A stretch of 64,000 bases of DNA, from positions 79,296 through 143,295 of the forward strand of contig JAFTWW010000028.1 of assembly GCA_017465085.1 (NCBI GenBank), given 5' to 3'. The notes beneath the pieces are model-generated. The model saw only the letters and a list, made by a program, of their open reading frames with translations, had not been told where the DNA came from and did no database searches. Origin of the DNA: Clostridia bacterium. Its GTDB lineage: Bacteria; Bacillota; Clostridia; Oscillospirales; Acutalibacteraceae. Both the position numbers and the translations under genes were made by a program. Every line of letters begins with the position of its first letter. Positions within the stretch are counted from its first letter, which is position 1. Positions 7,302-15,665 of the stretch are shown piece after piece.

Positions 7302-9119
7302 TTATGCCTTACTGATGGCCTTAAATTTACAGTTACCCATACAAACGCCGCACTTAATGCACTTTTCAGCATCAATCTCATAAGAGGGAAGCTTGTGACC
7401 GGGGGCAACATAATCGGTTTTGTTAATTGCGGAAACGGGGCAGTTCTTAGCGCAAAGACCGCATCCGATACATTTTTCTTTATCAATGGTAAAGGAAAGA
7501 AGATCCTTACATACGCCTGCGGGGCACTTCTTATCAACAACGTGAGCTATATACTCATCGCGGAAGAACTTAAGTGTTGCAAGAACGGGGTTAGGAGCAG
7601 TCTGACCAAGACCGCAGAGAGAATTCTGCTTTATGTAGTTGCAGAGCTCTTCAAGACGATCGATATCCTCAAGTGTGCCCTTGCCCTTGGTAATATCATC
7701 AAGCATTTCAAGAAGACGCTTGGTACCGATACGGCAGGGAGTACACTTACCGCAAGATTCATCAACGGTGAACTCGAGGAAGAACTTGGCCATATCAACC
7801 ATACAGTTATCCTCATCCATTACGATAAGTCCGCTCGAGCCCATCATACAGCCGATGGCGGTGAGGTTATCAAAGTCAACCTCAGTATCGATAAGGGACT
7901 CAGGAATACATCCGCCTGAGGGACCACCTGTCTGAGCGGCCTTGAATTTCTTGCCGTTAGGAATACCGCCGCCGATATCGTAGATGATGTGACGAAGGGT
8001 TGTACCCATAGGAATTTCAACAAGACCTGTATGCTCAATCTTTCCGCCCAAAGCGAATACCTTAGTACCCTTGGATTTCTCGGTACCCATAGAGGTAAAC
8101 CAATCAACGCCCTTAAGGATAATCTGAGGAATATTAGCAAAGGTTTCAACGTTGTTTTCAACGGTAGGCTTATTGTAAAGACCCTTAACTGCAGGATAAG
8201 GAGGACGGGGACGGGGCTCACCGCGGTTACCCTCGATAGAGGTCATAAGAGCGGTTTCCTCGCCGCAAACGAATGCGCCTGCGCCAAGACGGATATAAAG
8301 GTCGAAATCAAAGCCTGAATCAAAGATGTTCTTACCGAGGAGGCCATATTCATAAGCCTGATCGATAGCCTTCTGTAAACGGTCAACAGCGATAGGATAC
8401 TCAGCGCGAACATAAACATAACCCTTAGTAGCGCCGATAGCATAGCCTGCGATAGCCATAGCCTCGATAATACAGTGGGGGTCACCTTCAAGGATGGAAC
8501 GGTCCATAAATGCGCCTGGGTCACCCTCATCGGCGTTACATACAACATATTTCTGGTCTGCCTTGTTAGGAGCGCAGAGAGACCACTTAAAGCCTGTGGG
8601 GAATCCGCCGCCGCCACGGCCGCGAAGACCTGAATCGGAAATAGTTTTGATAACCTCTTCAGGAGTCATTTCGGTAAGAGCCTTACCGAGAGCTGCATAG
8701 CCATCCATAGCGATATACTCATCAATCTGCTCGGGATCGATAACGCCGCAGTTACGGAGAACTACACGGTTCTGGGATTTATAGAAAGAAGTTTCACTAA
8801 GGGGAACTACATCTGCAACCTTCTCTTCGGCGCCTGTATCACTATATACAAGGCGATCAACAATTCTACCTTTGAGAAGATGCTCTTCAACTATTTCTTT
8901 TACATCTTCGGGGGTAACACGGCTGTAAAAAGTACCATCAGGATAAACGATAACAACGGGACCTAATGCGCAAAGACCGAAACAACCGGTCTGAACGAGT
9001 TTTACCTCTTCGGTAAGTCCGTTTGCCTCTATATTGGCAGCAAATGCTTCCTGAATAGATTGGCTTCCTGATGAGGTACAGCCTGTACCGCCACAGATAA
9101 GGACATGTGCACGAATCAT
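7302..9119 (-). CDS. hndC: NAD(P)-linked hydrogenase NuoF-like subunit HndC/HydB
   Basis: The flavin- and NADH-binding subunit that passes electrons between NAD(P)H and HndD. In its 605 residues, an N-terminal thioredoxin-like [2Fe-2S] domain (CGGTGC and TGCFGLC) precedes the NuoF core. The core carries the glycine-rich nucleotide loop GRGGGGFPTGFKW near residue 168, an SLBB segment, and the ESCGKCTPCRIG iron-sulfur site near 472. The C-terminus adds two ferredoxin motifs (CIGCGLCAKNCP and CIKCGVCMGNC), the extended form used by electron-bifurcating hydrogenases. It lies between hndB (14 bp gap) and hndD (18 bp gap), so the subunits are co-translated. Confidence 0.95.
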   Translation of the reverse strand: MIRAHVLICGGTGCTSSGSQSIQEAFAANIEANGLTEEVKLVQTGCFGLCALGPVVIVYPDGTFYSRVTPEDVKEIVEEHLLKGRIVDRLVYSDTGAEEKVADVVPLSETSFYKSQNRVVLRNCGVIDPEQIDEYIAMDGYAALGKALTEMTPEEVIKTISDSGLRGRGGGGFPTGFKWSLCAPNKADQKYVVCNADEGDPGAFMDRSILEGDPHCIIEAMAIAGYAIGATKGYVYVRAEYPIAVDRLQKAIDQAYEYGLLGKNIFDSGFDFDLYIRLGAGAFVCGEETALMTSIEGNRGEPRPRPPYPAVKGLYNKPTVENNVETFANIPQIILKGVDWFTSMGTEKSKGTKVFALGGKIEHTGLVEIPMGTTLRHIIYDIGGGIPNGKKFKAAQTGGPSGGCIPESLIDTEVDFDNLTAIGCMMGSSGLIVMDEDNCMVDMAKFFLEFTVDESCGKCTPCRIGTKRLLEMLDDITKGKGTLEDIDRLEELCNYIKQNSLCGLGQTAPNPVLATLKFFRDEYIAHVVDKKCPAGVCKDLLSFTIDKEKCIGCGLCAKNCPVSAINKTDYVAPGHKLPSYEIDAEKCIKCGVCMGNCKFKAISKA

Positions 9120-9133
9120 AACTTTACCTCCAA

Positions 9134-9499
9134 TTAATTGTTAGAAATGGTATATTCAGCAATTACATTGCCGCCCTTAAGGTGCTTTTCAACAACCTCT
9201 TTTGCCTTTTCGGCAGTCATCTTAACATAGGTTACCTTTTCCTTACCTGCCTCGTGAACCTCAACAACGGGCTCAAACTGGCAGATGCCGATGCAACCTG
9301 TTTGAGAAACGGTTACCTTATCGGCAAGACCGCCCTCATTTACGGCTTCAACAAAGGCATTAAGTACGGGACGCGCGCCTGCTGCAATGCCGCAGGTAGC
9401 CATACCTACTACTACGCGGGTTTCGTTTACGCCCTCACGGATAACAACCTTATCCTTCATTTTGTCTTTGATAGCCTGTAATTCAGCCAAAGATTTCAT
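9134..9499 (-). CDS. hndB: NAD(P)-linked hydrogenase [2Fe-2S] subunit HndB
   Basis: A small 121-residue thioredoxin-fold ferredoxin of the HndB type. The four cluster cysteines are apparent as ATCG (near residue 34) and QTGCIGICQFEP (near 69-73), with one position less certain. It resembles the N-terminal domain of the following NuoF-like subunit and serves as an electron-transfer part of the hydrogenase complex. It follows the stand-alone ATPase gene by about 25 bp and is 14 bp ahead of hndC. Confidence 0.92.
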   Translation of the reverse strand: MKSLAELQAIKDKMKDKVVIREGVNETRVVVGMATCGIAAGARPVLNAFVEAVNEGGLADKVTVSQTGCIGICQFEPVVEVHEAGKEKVTYVKMTAEKAKEVVEKHLKGGNVIAEYTISNN

Positions 9500-9523
9500 A
9501 TATATCTTCCTCTCTGCAAAATA

Positions 9524-10075
9524 CTAATTTATTTGTGAATACTGCTCTCGCAAATATTCTTCTATCCATTTTATAACATCGTAGGTATCGAGGGGTACAT
9601 CCTCTAAAACCTGACGAAGTTCCCTTGTATCAAGGGTTGCCTCTCCCCCGTTTTTCCTATGGATAAATAAGAAATCCGTATCGGGATGGCCCTGAACAAG
9701 TGTGGTGACCGTGGCCGTTATATCACCCAAGGGGGTAAAATCAAGATGTTCCTTATTAAAGGTTGCCGTAACGCAGGTGCCGTGGGGAGAGTTTTCATCC
9801 TTTGCCACGACGGAGGTGATCTCAATTCCTCCTCCTGTTTGCTCGGCGGCAAGCTTCAAAAACGGAAGACCTAAGCCTACCTTTCTGGTAGTGCGGGTGG
9901 TATAAAAGGGGTCTGTAACGGATTTAACCGTTTCTTCTGACATACCGCAACCATCATCTTTAATGGTAAGGATAAGATTTTTATCACTTTCATCAAGGGT
10001 TATCTCGGTAAGGGTTGCCCCCGCCTTAACCGAGTTTTCGGTAATATCCAGAATATTTAGTGATAATTCCTTCAT
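9524..10075 (-). CDS. Stand-alone histidine-kinase-like ATPase (GHKL)
   Basis: A 183-residue HATPase_c protein without a visible dimerisation/phosphoacceptor domain. The N box is LDITENSVKAGA, the G1 box IKDDGCGM and the G2 region RKVGLGLPFLK. Such orphan ATPases sit inside clostridial [FeFe] hydrogenase operons, where a redox-signalling role is presumed but not shown. The ATG chosen lies 6 bp after AAGGTGAT; an in-frame GTG at 10084, overlapping the PHP gene stop, is the alternative. A second, different ATPase is four genes upstream. Confidence 0.85.
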   Translation of the reverse strand: MKELSLNILDITENSVKAGATLTEITLDESDKNLILTIKDDGCGMSEETVKSVTDPFYTTRTTRKVGLGLPFLKLAAEQTGGGIEITSVVAKDENSPHGTCVTATFNKEHLDFTPLGDITATVTTLVQGHPDTDFLFIHRKNGGEATLDTRELRQVLEDVPLDTYDVIKWIEEYLREQYSQIN

Positions 10076-10080
10076 AATAA

Positions 10081-10806
10081 TCACCTTAACAGCTTAAATA
10101 ACTGACTTCGCACATATGCGCTGCTATATGGCTCATCATCAATATCGAAATAATATTCCTTATCTCGCATATCGGTAAGGTAGTGGGCATCTGAGCATAC
10201 CACCATTTTCTTACCCTCAAGACCATATTGCTTAATATATTCCTCCGCCTTTGCTCCATCGTGCAGCTCAAAGCAGGAAAAATTGCTGTTTTCGGGAAAG
10301 GTTCCTAAAACCGCGATTATTCCGTTTGCCTGACGGTCGATATGGGCGGGATAGCAGATACCGTTAAACCTTTTTACCAGTTCGGGAACGCTATCAACCG
10401 AAATATCGGTAGCGTTGGAAAGCAGATTTTCCTCGGTGCCGATTACATTATCATCGCCATCCATTATCATCTGCTCACCAAAGATATCAACGCGGTTGGG
10501 GAACGGAATACGGTGTTTTTCCACCTCTTCCGAAAACTGCATTGCATCTGAAAGCTCCTCAAAAAGACATATAATATGTATATCCTCCGAGGTGGTAAGT
10601 TCCATACCTGCAACGGCTATAATGCCGTATTTCTTGGCCGCCGCAAAGAATGCGGGGCAGTTTTTGCAGGTATTATGGTCGGTAAGCGCTACAATATTAA
10701 GTCCGCAAAGGGAAGCCATACCAGCTATGTTATTGGGTGTGTTATCATCATCTCCGCAGGGAGATAAGCAGGAGTGAATGTGCAAATCGTAATAGTATCT
10801 GTTCAT
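10081..10806 (-). CDS. PHP domain metal-dependent phosphoesterase
   Basis: A 241-residue PHP-superfamily protein. Metal-binding histidines are visible in DLHIHSCLSPCGDDD at the N-terminus, ALTDHNTC (near 41-44), CYPAHIDRQ (near 156), and the C-terminal CSDAHYL. These are the signature motifs of PHP phosphoesterases of the YciV/TrpH type. It starts on the last base of the preceding DRTGG gene and its stop overlaps the GTG option of the ATPase gene, so it is translationally coupled. Homologues recur in hydrogenase operons of Clostridia. The substrate, perhaps a nucleotide or signalling phosphodiester, is unknown. Confidence 0.88.
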   Translation of the reverse strand: MNRYYYDLHIHSCLSPCGDDDNTPNNIAGMASLCGLNIVALTDHNTCKNCPAFFAAAKKYGIIAVAGMELTTSEDIHIICLFEELSDAMQFSEEVEKHRIPFPNRVDIFGEQMIMDGDDNVIGTEENLLSNATDISVDSVPELVKRFNGICYPAHIDRQANGIIAVLGTFPENSNFSCFELHDGAKAEEYIKQYGLEGKKMVVCSDAHYLTDMRDKEYYFDIDDEPYSSAYVRSQLFKLLR

Positions 10807-11132
10807 TACACCATACCGCTCAATGCTATCGCCGTTTCATAGGACGGAAGATTTGTTGAAAGGATATTTATACCCTTTTCCTTAGCGGCATTAAGCACAT
10901 CTTCTTCAAGCTCTACGCCCTCGGAAAGAATAACACAGGAAACATCGGCAAGGGATGCCACCGCTACCACATTGATATTACTCATTATGGTAATCCAGAC
11001 ATTTGACTCCCCTGCTCTGCCCATTACCCAGCTAAGCAGGTCGCCCATATAGGCGCCTATTACCTCGCGTTCGGGATCGGGCATTGAAAGTATTTTTAGC
11101 TCTGCCTTTTCGGCAATTTCTCTTACTTTCAT
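10806..11132 (-). CDS. DRTGG domain protein (second copy in operon)
   Basis: A 108-residue single-domain DRTGG-like protein (IGAYMGDLLSWVMGRAGESNVWITIMSNINVVAVASLADVSCVILSEG shows the characteristic sandwich pattern; quoted only to locate it at residues 25-72). DRTGG domains accompany CBS domains and phosphotransacetylases and are thought to bind nucleotides or regulate partners. It overlaps the sensory hydrogenase stop by 4 bp and abuts the PHP gene. It is a paralogue of the DRTGG gene further upstream in the operon; paired DRTGG genes are a recurring feature of this hydrogenase locus type. Confidence 0.82.
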   Translation of the reverse strand: MKVREIAEKAELKILSMPDPEREVIGAYMGDLLSWVMGRAGESNVWITIMSNINVVAVASLADVSCVILSEGVELEEDVLNAAKEKGINILSTNLPSYETAIALSGMV

Positions 11133-12412
11133 TCCTTACCCTCCTTATCGGGCGGGTTATAACAATTAAGTATAAGACAGCCGTTTCCATCCGCAAGGTT
11201 TCTGACTACATCCTCTGCAAAGGCTCTGCAAGTGGGAGCGCCGCAGGAGCCGCAGTCAATACCAGGGAGCCGTTTTTTAAGCTTTTGAATATCCGCCATC
11301 ATTCGCATTGACTCAGCCATACTATCGCTGAGCTTGGTCATGGGTTGATACTCAGGTAATTCATTAAACAGGTAATTATCCGGAATATATTTTGATTCTT
11401 CTTCACTTAGAAAGTTCTGAGATACGGGAAGGTATCTTCTCAGTGTCTGCAAACGGGCTTTTGCAATAAATGGGTTCTGCATGGTGAGTACACCGCCGAC
11501 ACATCCGCCCGTACAAGCATTAAGCTCGATAAACTCAAGGGGCGGTATATTGCCGTTTTCCACCTGATCAAGCACCCTAATAACATTATCTATACCATCG
11601 GCGGCAAGGTAATCTTCATTGAAGATTGCCGTTGCTTCTCCGCCCGATCTTGCCCAGCCTATACCAATCATACCAGATTCGGAAAGGGACTCAATGCTAT
11701 CATCCTGCTTCATTTCGCCGATGAGTAAAAAGTAGATATCACTTATGGATACAACCTCATCCACCTGACTTTTGTATCCTGCGAAGCCGTTTTTAACATA
11801 GCTTACTTTTGCAGGGCAGGGTGTTATAAAGCATACGCCTATTTCTTCGGGCTTAAGCTCGGGATGAGCCTTTAAGGCTCGCTCACGGGCAAGCTTTGCC
11901 GCAACCTCCATGGGAGGAAGCATATGGATAATGTGATCGTTAAGGGATGGGAACCTCAGACCTATAAGCCTTAAAACCACGGGACAAGCCGAGCTGATGG
12001 CGGGCTTTTTAACGCCATCGGTTTTAAGATAGAGTCTTGTATAAGCCGAAACAAGCTCGGCTGCCTTTGAAACCTCATAAACATCGTCAAATCCGATTTT
12101 AAGCAAACCATCAAGCACATAATCTATATCATCAAGATTATCAAACTGACCGTAAAGAGTGGGGGCAGGAAGAGCAATCTTCCATTTGAAGCGCTCCATA
12201 TCCTGAAGCTTTCCGCACACCGCTTTTTTTGCTTTATGGGGGCAGTTTCTTATACATTCGCCGCAATCAATACATCTTTCGTTATTGATAACGGCGTGAC
12301 CGTCACGAATTCTTATAGCCTCTGTAGGACAATGCCTTAAGCAAGTGGTGCAACCTGTGCATTTGCTTTCATCAAGCAGAACGGAATGTTCATAAGTATG
12401 CAAAGTTATCAC
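11129..12412 (-). CDS. Sensory-type [FeFe] hydrogenase (HydS-like)
   Basis: A 427-residue protein with two N-terminal [4Fe-4S] motifs (CTGCTTCLRHCP, CIDCGECIRNCP), a modified H-cluster domain, and a C-terminal [4Fe-4S] domain of PF04060 type (DCGSCGAPTCRAFAEDVV). L1 reads SSACP, so the proton-relay cysteine of catalytic enzymes is alanine. L2 is TPCPAK without the final glutamate. L3 is ACTGGCVGG without GGGQP. The cluster-ligating cysteines remain. This is the pattern of putative sensory group C/D hydrogenases, suggesting an H2 or redox sensor for the operon. It starts at a GTG directly after the upstream stop; a TTG nine bases on fits the Shine-Dalgarno better. Confidence 0.87.
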   Translation of the reverse strand: MITLHTYEHSVLLDESKCTGCTTCLRHCPTEAIRIRDGHAVINNERCIDCGECIRNCPHKAKKAVCGKLQDMERFKWKIALPAPTLYGQFDNLDDIDYVLDGLLKIGFDDVYEVSKAAELVSAYTRLYLKTDGVKKPAISSACPVVLRLIGLRFPSLNDHIIHMLPPMEVAAKLARERALKAHPELKPEEIGVCFITPCPAKVSYVKNGFAGYKSQVDEVVSISDIYFLLIGEMKQDDSIESLSESGMIGIGWARSGGEATAIFNEDYLAADGIDNVIRVLDQVENGNIPPLEFIELNACTGGCVGGVLTMQNPFIAKARLQTLRRYLPVSQNFLSEEESKYIPDNYLFNELPEYQPMTKLSDSMAESMRMMADIQKLKKRLPGIDCGSCGAPTCRAFAEDVVRNLADGNGCLILNCYNPPDKEGKE

Positions 12413-12838
12413 CTACACAATATTTACTCGCATTACCACTGTGGTACCGACACCGACTGTGGAATCAATCTCCATACTATCGGTATAACGCTTCATATTA
12501 GGCAGGCCCATACCTGCGCCGAAGCCTAAGGAGCGTATTCTATCAGGCGCGGTGGAGAAGCCCTCCTGCATAGCCTGATCAATATTCTTTATGCCGGGAC
12601 CGCTATCTTTAAGAATGATCTCGATATAATCCTCACACACCTTAACGGTGGCTTCGCCGCCGCCTGCGTGGATAACCATATTGATTTCACCCTCATACAT
12701 TGCTATTGAAACTCTTCTGATTATCTCGGGGTTAATCCCAAGCTGCCGTAAATTTTTCTTGATTTGCACCGATGCCTGACCTGCAGATGTAAAATCATCG
12801 CCATCAACATCGAAAGTAAAAACTAATTCTTCGCCCAT
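12413..12838 (-). CDS. Anti-sigma-factor-like (RsbW/SpoIIAB-type) ATPase
   Basis: A 141-residue GHKL ATPase of the serine-kinase anti-sigma type. Motifs are YEGEINMVIHAGGG (N box), LKDSGPGI (G1) and RSLGFGAGMGLPNMKRY (G2). No cognate sigma factor or anti-anti-sigma gene is adjacent; its neighbours are a DRTGG gene (sharing one base) and the sensory hydrogenase (directly abutting). Its place next to the sensor suggests it transduces the H2/redox signal, possibly as a protein kinase. That is inference from context. Confidence 0.85.
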   Translation of the reverse strand: MGEELVFTFDVDGDDFTSAGQASVQIKKNLRQLGINPEIIRRVSIAMYEGEINMVIHAGGGEATVKVCEDYIEIILKDSGPGIKNIDQAMQEGFSTAPDRIRSLGFGAGMGLPNMKRYTDSMEIDSTVGVGTTVVMRVNIV

Positions 12839-13188
12839 TACTTAACCTTATTACCTACAAGACCGTTGGTATAAAGCAGACCGCAGGCCTCATAAAGTCT
12901 TTTATCGGTTTTCATAATTACTATGCCGCTCTCTTTTGCTAAAGCCAGCATTTCATCGGTGGGAGCTTTGGAACGAACGAAAACTATGCAAATCATATCC
13001 ATCATTTCGGCAGTGCGGATAACCTGTGGATTTACTAATCCTGTGAGAAGAACAGCCTGATCCTTAACATAAGCCAAAACATCGCTCATAAGGTCACAGC
13101 CGCAGGCGGAATATACGTGTTTATCAATATTTTCCTCGCAGCAAAGCACCTCGGCCTCAAGCAGCTCCTTCATATTACTGATTTTCAT
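12838..13188 (-). CDS. DRTGG domain protein (first copy in operon)
   Basis: A 116-residue single-domain DRTGG protein. Its central strand-helix pattern (VLTGLVNPQVIRTAEMMDM, about residues 46-64) and acidic C-terminal half match the paralogue three genes downstream. It follows hndA by 28 bp and overlaps the ATPase gene by one base. The likely role is small-ligand sensing or a regulatory interaction within the hydrogenase module; no catalytic motif is visible. Confidence 0.8.
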   Translation of the reverse strand: MKISNMKELLEAEVLCCEENIDKHVYSACGCDLMSDVLAYVKDQAVLLTGLVNPQVIRTAEMMDMICIVFVRSKAPTDEMLALAKESGIVIMKTDKRLYEACGLLYTNGLVGNKVK

Positions 13189-13216
13189 ACAGACACTTTC
13201 CTTCTAAATCTCAAAA

Positions 13217-13714
13217 TCAGTCGGCGTATTTTGCCAGAATATCATCAACATCATCAACTGTAAGGCGGCCGTAAACATCCTCGTTTACAGTAAGTACGGG
13301 AGCAAGTCCGCACGCGCCTATACAACGGCAAGCGGTAAGAGAGAACTTACCATCTGCGGTGCATTCATCTGCACCTATACCAAGGCGTTCGCTGAGCTTA
13401 TCAAAGATATCGCCCGAGCCCTTAACATAACAAGCAGTGCCAAGGCAAACTGAAATGTTGTACTTACCCTTGGGAGAAAGCGAGAACTGGGCATAGAAGG
13501 TTGCAACGCCATAGATTTTTTCCATGGGTACCTCCATACCTTCGGAGATCATTTCCTGAACTTCGATAGGCAGGTAACCGTAAATGTCCTGAGCCTTCTG
13601 CATAACTACCATAAGGTTGCTCTTATCATGCTTGTTCTCTTCGATAACCTGCATAAGCTTAGCTTCCTGCTCGGCAGTTCCCTGAAAGGGAAGTGTGCTG
13701 ATTTTCTTCTTCAT
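13217..13714 (-). CDS. hndA: NAD(P)-linked hydrogenase NuoE-like subunit HndA/HydC
   Basis: A 165-residue NuoE-family [2Fe-2S] subunit. Cluster cysteines lie in SVCLGTACYVKGS and SLTACRCIGACGLAP, and the N-terminal helical region (VMQKAQDIYGYLPIEVQEMIS) is typical. The chosen ATG has a strong GGAGGA 7 bp upstream. An in-frame ATG 14 codons earlier exists but lacks a ribosome binding site and would start inside the leader. This is the first gene of a ten-gene minus-strand operon ending with hndD. Confidence 0.93.
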   Translation of the reverse strand: MKKKISTLPFQGTAEQEAKLMQVIEENKHDKSNLMVVMQKAQDIYGYLPIEVQEMISEGMEVPMEKIYGVATFYAQFSLSPKGKYNISVCLGTACYVKGSGDIFDKLSERLGIGADECTADGKFSLTACRCIGACGLAPVLTVNEDVYGRLTVDDVDDILAKYAD

Positions 13715-13784
13715 TAACAGAATCCTCCTCTGAAAATAATATGTATCAAGCGTCACCCGTCAAAAATTGACATAGTACGCAACT

Positions 13785-13822
13785 ATACTATTGTAGTATA
13801 ACACATAAAACTCTTTTTGCAA
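13785..13822 (-). promoter_or_regulatory. Hydrogenase operon promoter with overlapping palindrome
   Basis: On the minus strand TTGCAA (13822-13817) and TATACT (13800-13795) are separated by 16 bp. A perfect 6-3-6 palindrome, ATACTA-TTG-TAGTAT at 13785-13799, overlaps the -10 box and the predicted start. The same palindrome overlaps the rimP operon promoter near 43.5 kb. It may be an operator or partly reflect a common -10 context (TGTAGTATAAT). Confidence 0.55.
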
Positions 13823-13930
13823 AGTGTTTTTATTAAAAAATGTTAAAATTTTATCAATTTATTTTTAATATAATAAAAAAGCGTGCCGATTGATGTAAAT
13901 CATACTCTATTTATACATCCCGACAATAAA

Positions 13931-13972
13931 AAAGCAGAAGAAATTTCAGAGAATCTCTTGAATTTCTTCTGC
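13931..13972 (-). terminator. Intrinsic terminator of the GltS-like gene
   Basis: A 12-bp stem GCAGAAGAAATT/AATTTCTTCTGC with further inner pairing is followed on the minus strand by TTTTTTATT. It separates the symporter gene from the upstream region of the hydrogenase operon. Confidence 0.75.
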
Positions 13973-14034
13973 CCAATTTTACTTGGTTAAAATTTATATT
14001 TTTCTGATATCTCGGTTAAAAGCGTTTATATCTG

Positions 14035-15474
14035 CTACTGCTCATCCTTCCAGACTATTTCGGGCGTATTCTTATACCGCTTTTTGAAAATCTTTCGACG
14101 GAATAAATATATGGTATAAGCAGACCACAGCACGAAAAATATTACAAAAGCAATAATAGCGTTGGTTGGGGATTTCCCTGCAAAGCTCAGCAAGAACAGC
14201 AGCGGCGCTATCATCACCATAGCGGGAAAATTCGAAAGAATATAAAGGCTTGAGGTTGGAGTTCTAAGCCCCGGGTCTATTTCCTTCATAAGTATCATAC
14301 CGTTTGATGCGGTACCTGTCATTGTGCCGAAGCTCATCAGGAAAAATTCGTGTTCAAAACCTTTAAAGCATTCCTTGGCAACCAAACGAATGTAAATATA
14401 TGTAACTACGGTGCCTACTACGCTGAGTACAACGATGGGCAGAATATAGTTTTTGATATCGTTTATCTCAATAGCCGCTACGCCTGCCACTATCATCAGG
14501 TCAAAAGAAAATCCTGAGATACGGTCCATTTGGTAGTTATTTATATAATCTCTTTCCATTATATTGCGTTTGCGTAGCTGATTGACTACAAACTTTATCA
14601 GCATAGCCGCAAGAGAAGCCCAAAGGAAATTGAAGCCCCAGGCAATACTGTTTGTGAAATTGGAGATTTTGCCAAGCAGACACATAAAGCCAAATGAAAG
14701 GGCATACGCCAATGCTACGAAGCCTACCTGCAAGGTGAATTTATCCACCGATTCGTTATCGGGGATTTCCTTACCGCTTTCATTGCTTTGATTATTGGTT
14801 TCGCTGTTGGTGTTGGCATTGCGAACCTGCAAATCGCCGCGCTTTTTATAAATATTGATATATAATACGCCAAACACAGATGCAACCACAAAGCCGATGG
14901 AAGCAAGTGATAAACCGAAGCTTCCGTTACCTGCAAACTGGGTGGCAGGAGTATTGGTAAAGTTGATATCCCAACTAAGCGCATTGCCCGGTCCCTGACC
15001 GTAAGCAAGAGGCAGAATCAAACCGCAGATATATGAAATTATCTTATCGCCGTGCTTGGTAAAAAGGAACATAAGCAAGGTAATTCCAAGACCTACAAAG
15101 GCTTGTAGCATATACGAGCCGCCCTGCAAGGCGCCGAATTCAACTACCTGAGCCTTATTGGTTTTATGAGTACTCTTTTCTGTTTTTAGCGTCATAGAAG
15201 CAAATCCTATGGCTAAGCAATGATATGTAATAACCTGCATTAGTCGGTTGTTGACCAATGTGAAACCGAACTGTTTTGCAATTATATCAACAACGAGCAA
15301 AAGGGCACCGCCCAAGAGCGCGGAAGGAATAAGGCACTTGCGAAACAGCGGAACGATACGGCGGAGAATATTACCTAACATAAGAAACAACAGTAAAAGC
15401 CCAAGCTGTACCATAAACGCCCAGACTGCATCATAATTTGCCAGTGTAAAATCCCAGCTTGATGCATAATCCAT
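14035..15474 (-). CDS. Sodium/glutamate symporter family (GltS-like) membrane protein
   Basis: A 479-residue polytopic protein with about eleven hydrophobic segments in two halves, separated near residues 210-240 by an Asn/Glu-rich cytoplasmic loop. The N-terminal half (LGLLLLFLMLGNILRRIVPL, then a glycine-rich re-entrant segment around ICGLILPLAYGQGPGNA) and the C-terminal SFGTMTGTASNGMILMKEIDPG match the two repeat hairpins of the ESS/GltS sodium:glutamate symporter family. It is monocistronic with its own terminator. Glutamate as substrate is an assumption; clostridial homologues of this length are usually left as GltS-like. Confidence 0.72.
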   Translation of the reverse strand: MDYASSWDFTLANYDAVWAFMVQLGLLLLFLMLGNILRRIVPLFRKCLIPSALLGGALLLVVDIIAKQFGFTLVNNRLMQVITYHCLAIGFASMTLKTEKSTHKTNKAQVVEFGALQGGSYMLQAFVGLGITLLMFLFTKHGDKIISYICGLILPLAYGQGPGNALSWDINFTNTPATQFAGNGSFGLSLASIGFVVASVFGVLYINIYKKRGDLQVRNANTNSETNNQSNESGKEIPDNESVDKFTLQVGFVALAYALSFGFMCLLGKISNFTNSIAWGFNFLWASLAAMLIKFVVNQLRKRNIMERDYINNYQMDRISGFSFDLMIVAGVAAIEINDIKNYILPIVVLSVVGTVVTYIYIRLVAKECFKGFEHEFFLMSFGTMTGTASNGMILMKEIDPGLRTPTSSLYILSNFPAMVMIAPLLFLLSFAGKSPTNAIIAFVIFFVLWSAYTIYLFRRKIFKKRYKNTPEIVWKDEQ

Positions 15475-15608
15475 AAAAGAATCACTCCTATTCTCAAATT
15501 AAAAACGATAAATAAATAATATTGCAAAAAAGTTTTTTTGTCAATAAAAAATCACTCGTTTTTTATTGCCTTCGTTTGTAACCAAAAATGCTTTTCCTTG
15601 CAAAATCG

Positions 15609-15637
15609 TTGAAAATGTGGCCATTATGGTTTATACT
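15609..15637 (+). promoter_or_regulatory. Promoter of the PAP2 phosphatase gene
   Basis: TTGAAA and TATACT are separated by 17 bp. The promoter lies over an upstream in-frame ATG at 15588, which rules out that longer start and supports the ATG at 15666. Confidence 0.7.
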
Positions 15638-15665
15638 TATATTATCAAGTGAGAGGTGGAATTCT

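Noticed and set aside
7395-7919. 174-codon plus-strand frame inside hndC
   Set aside because: Antisense shadow of a well-conserved gene with no independent start signal.
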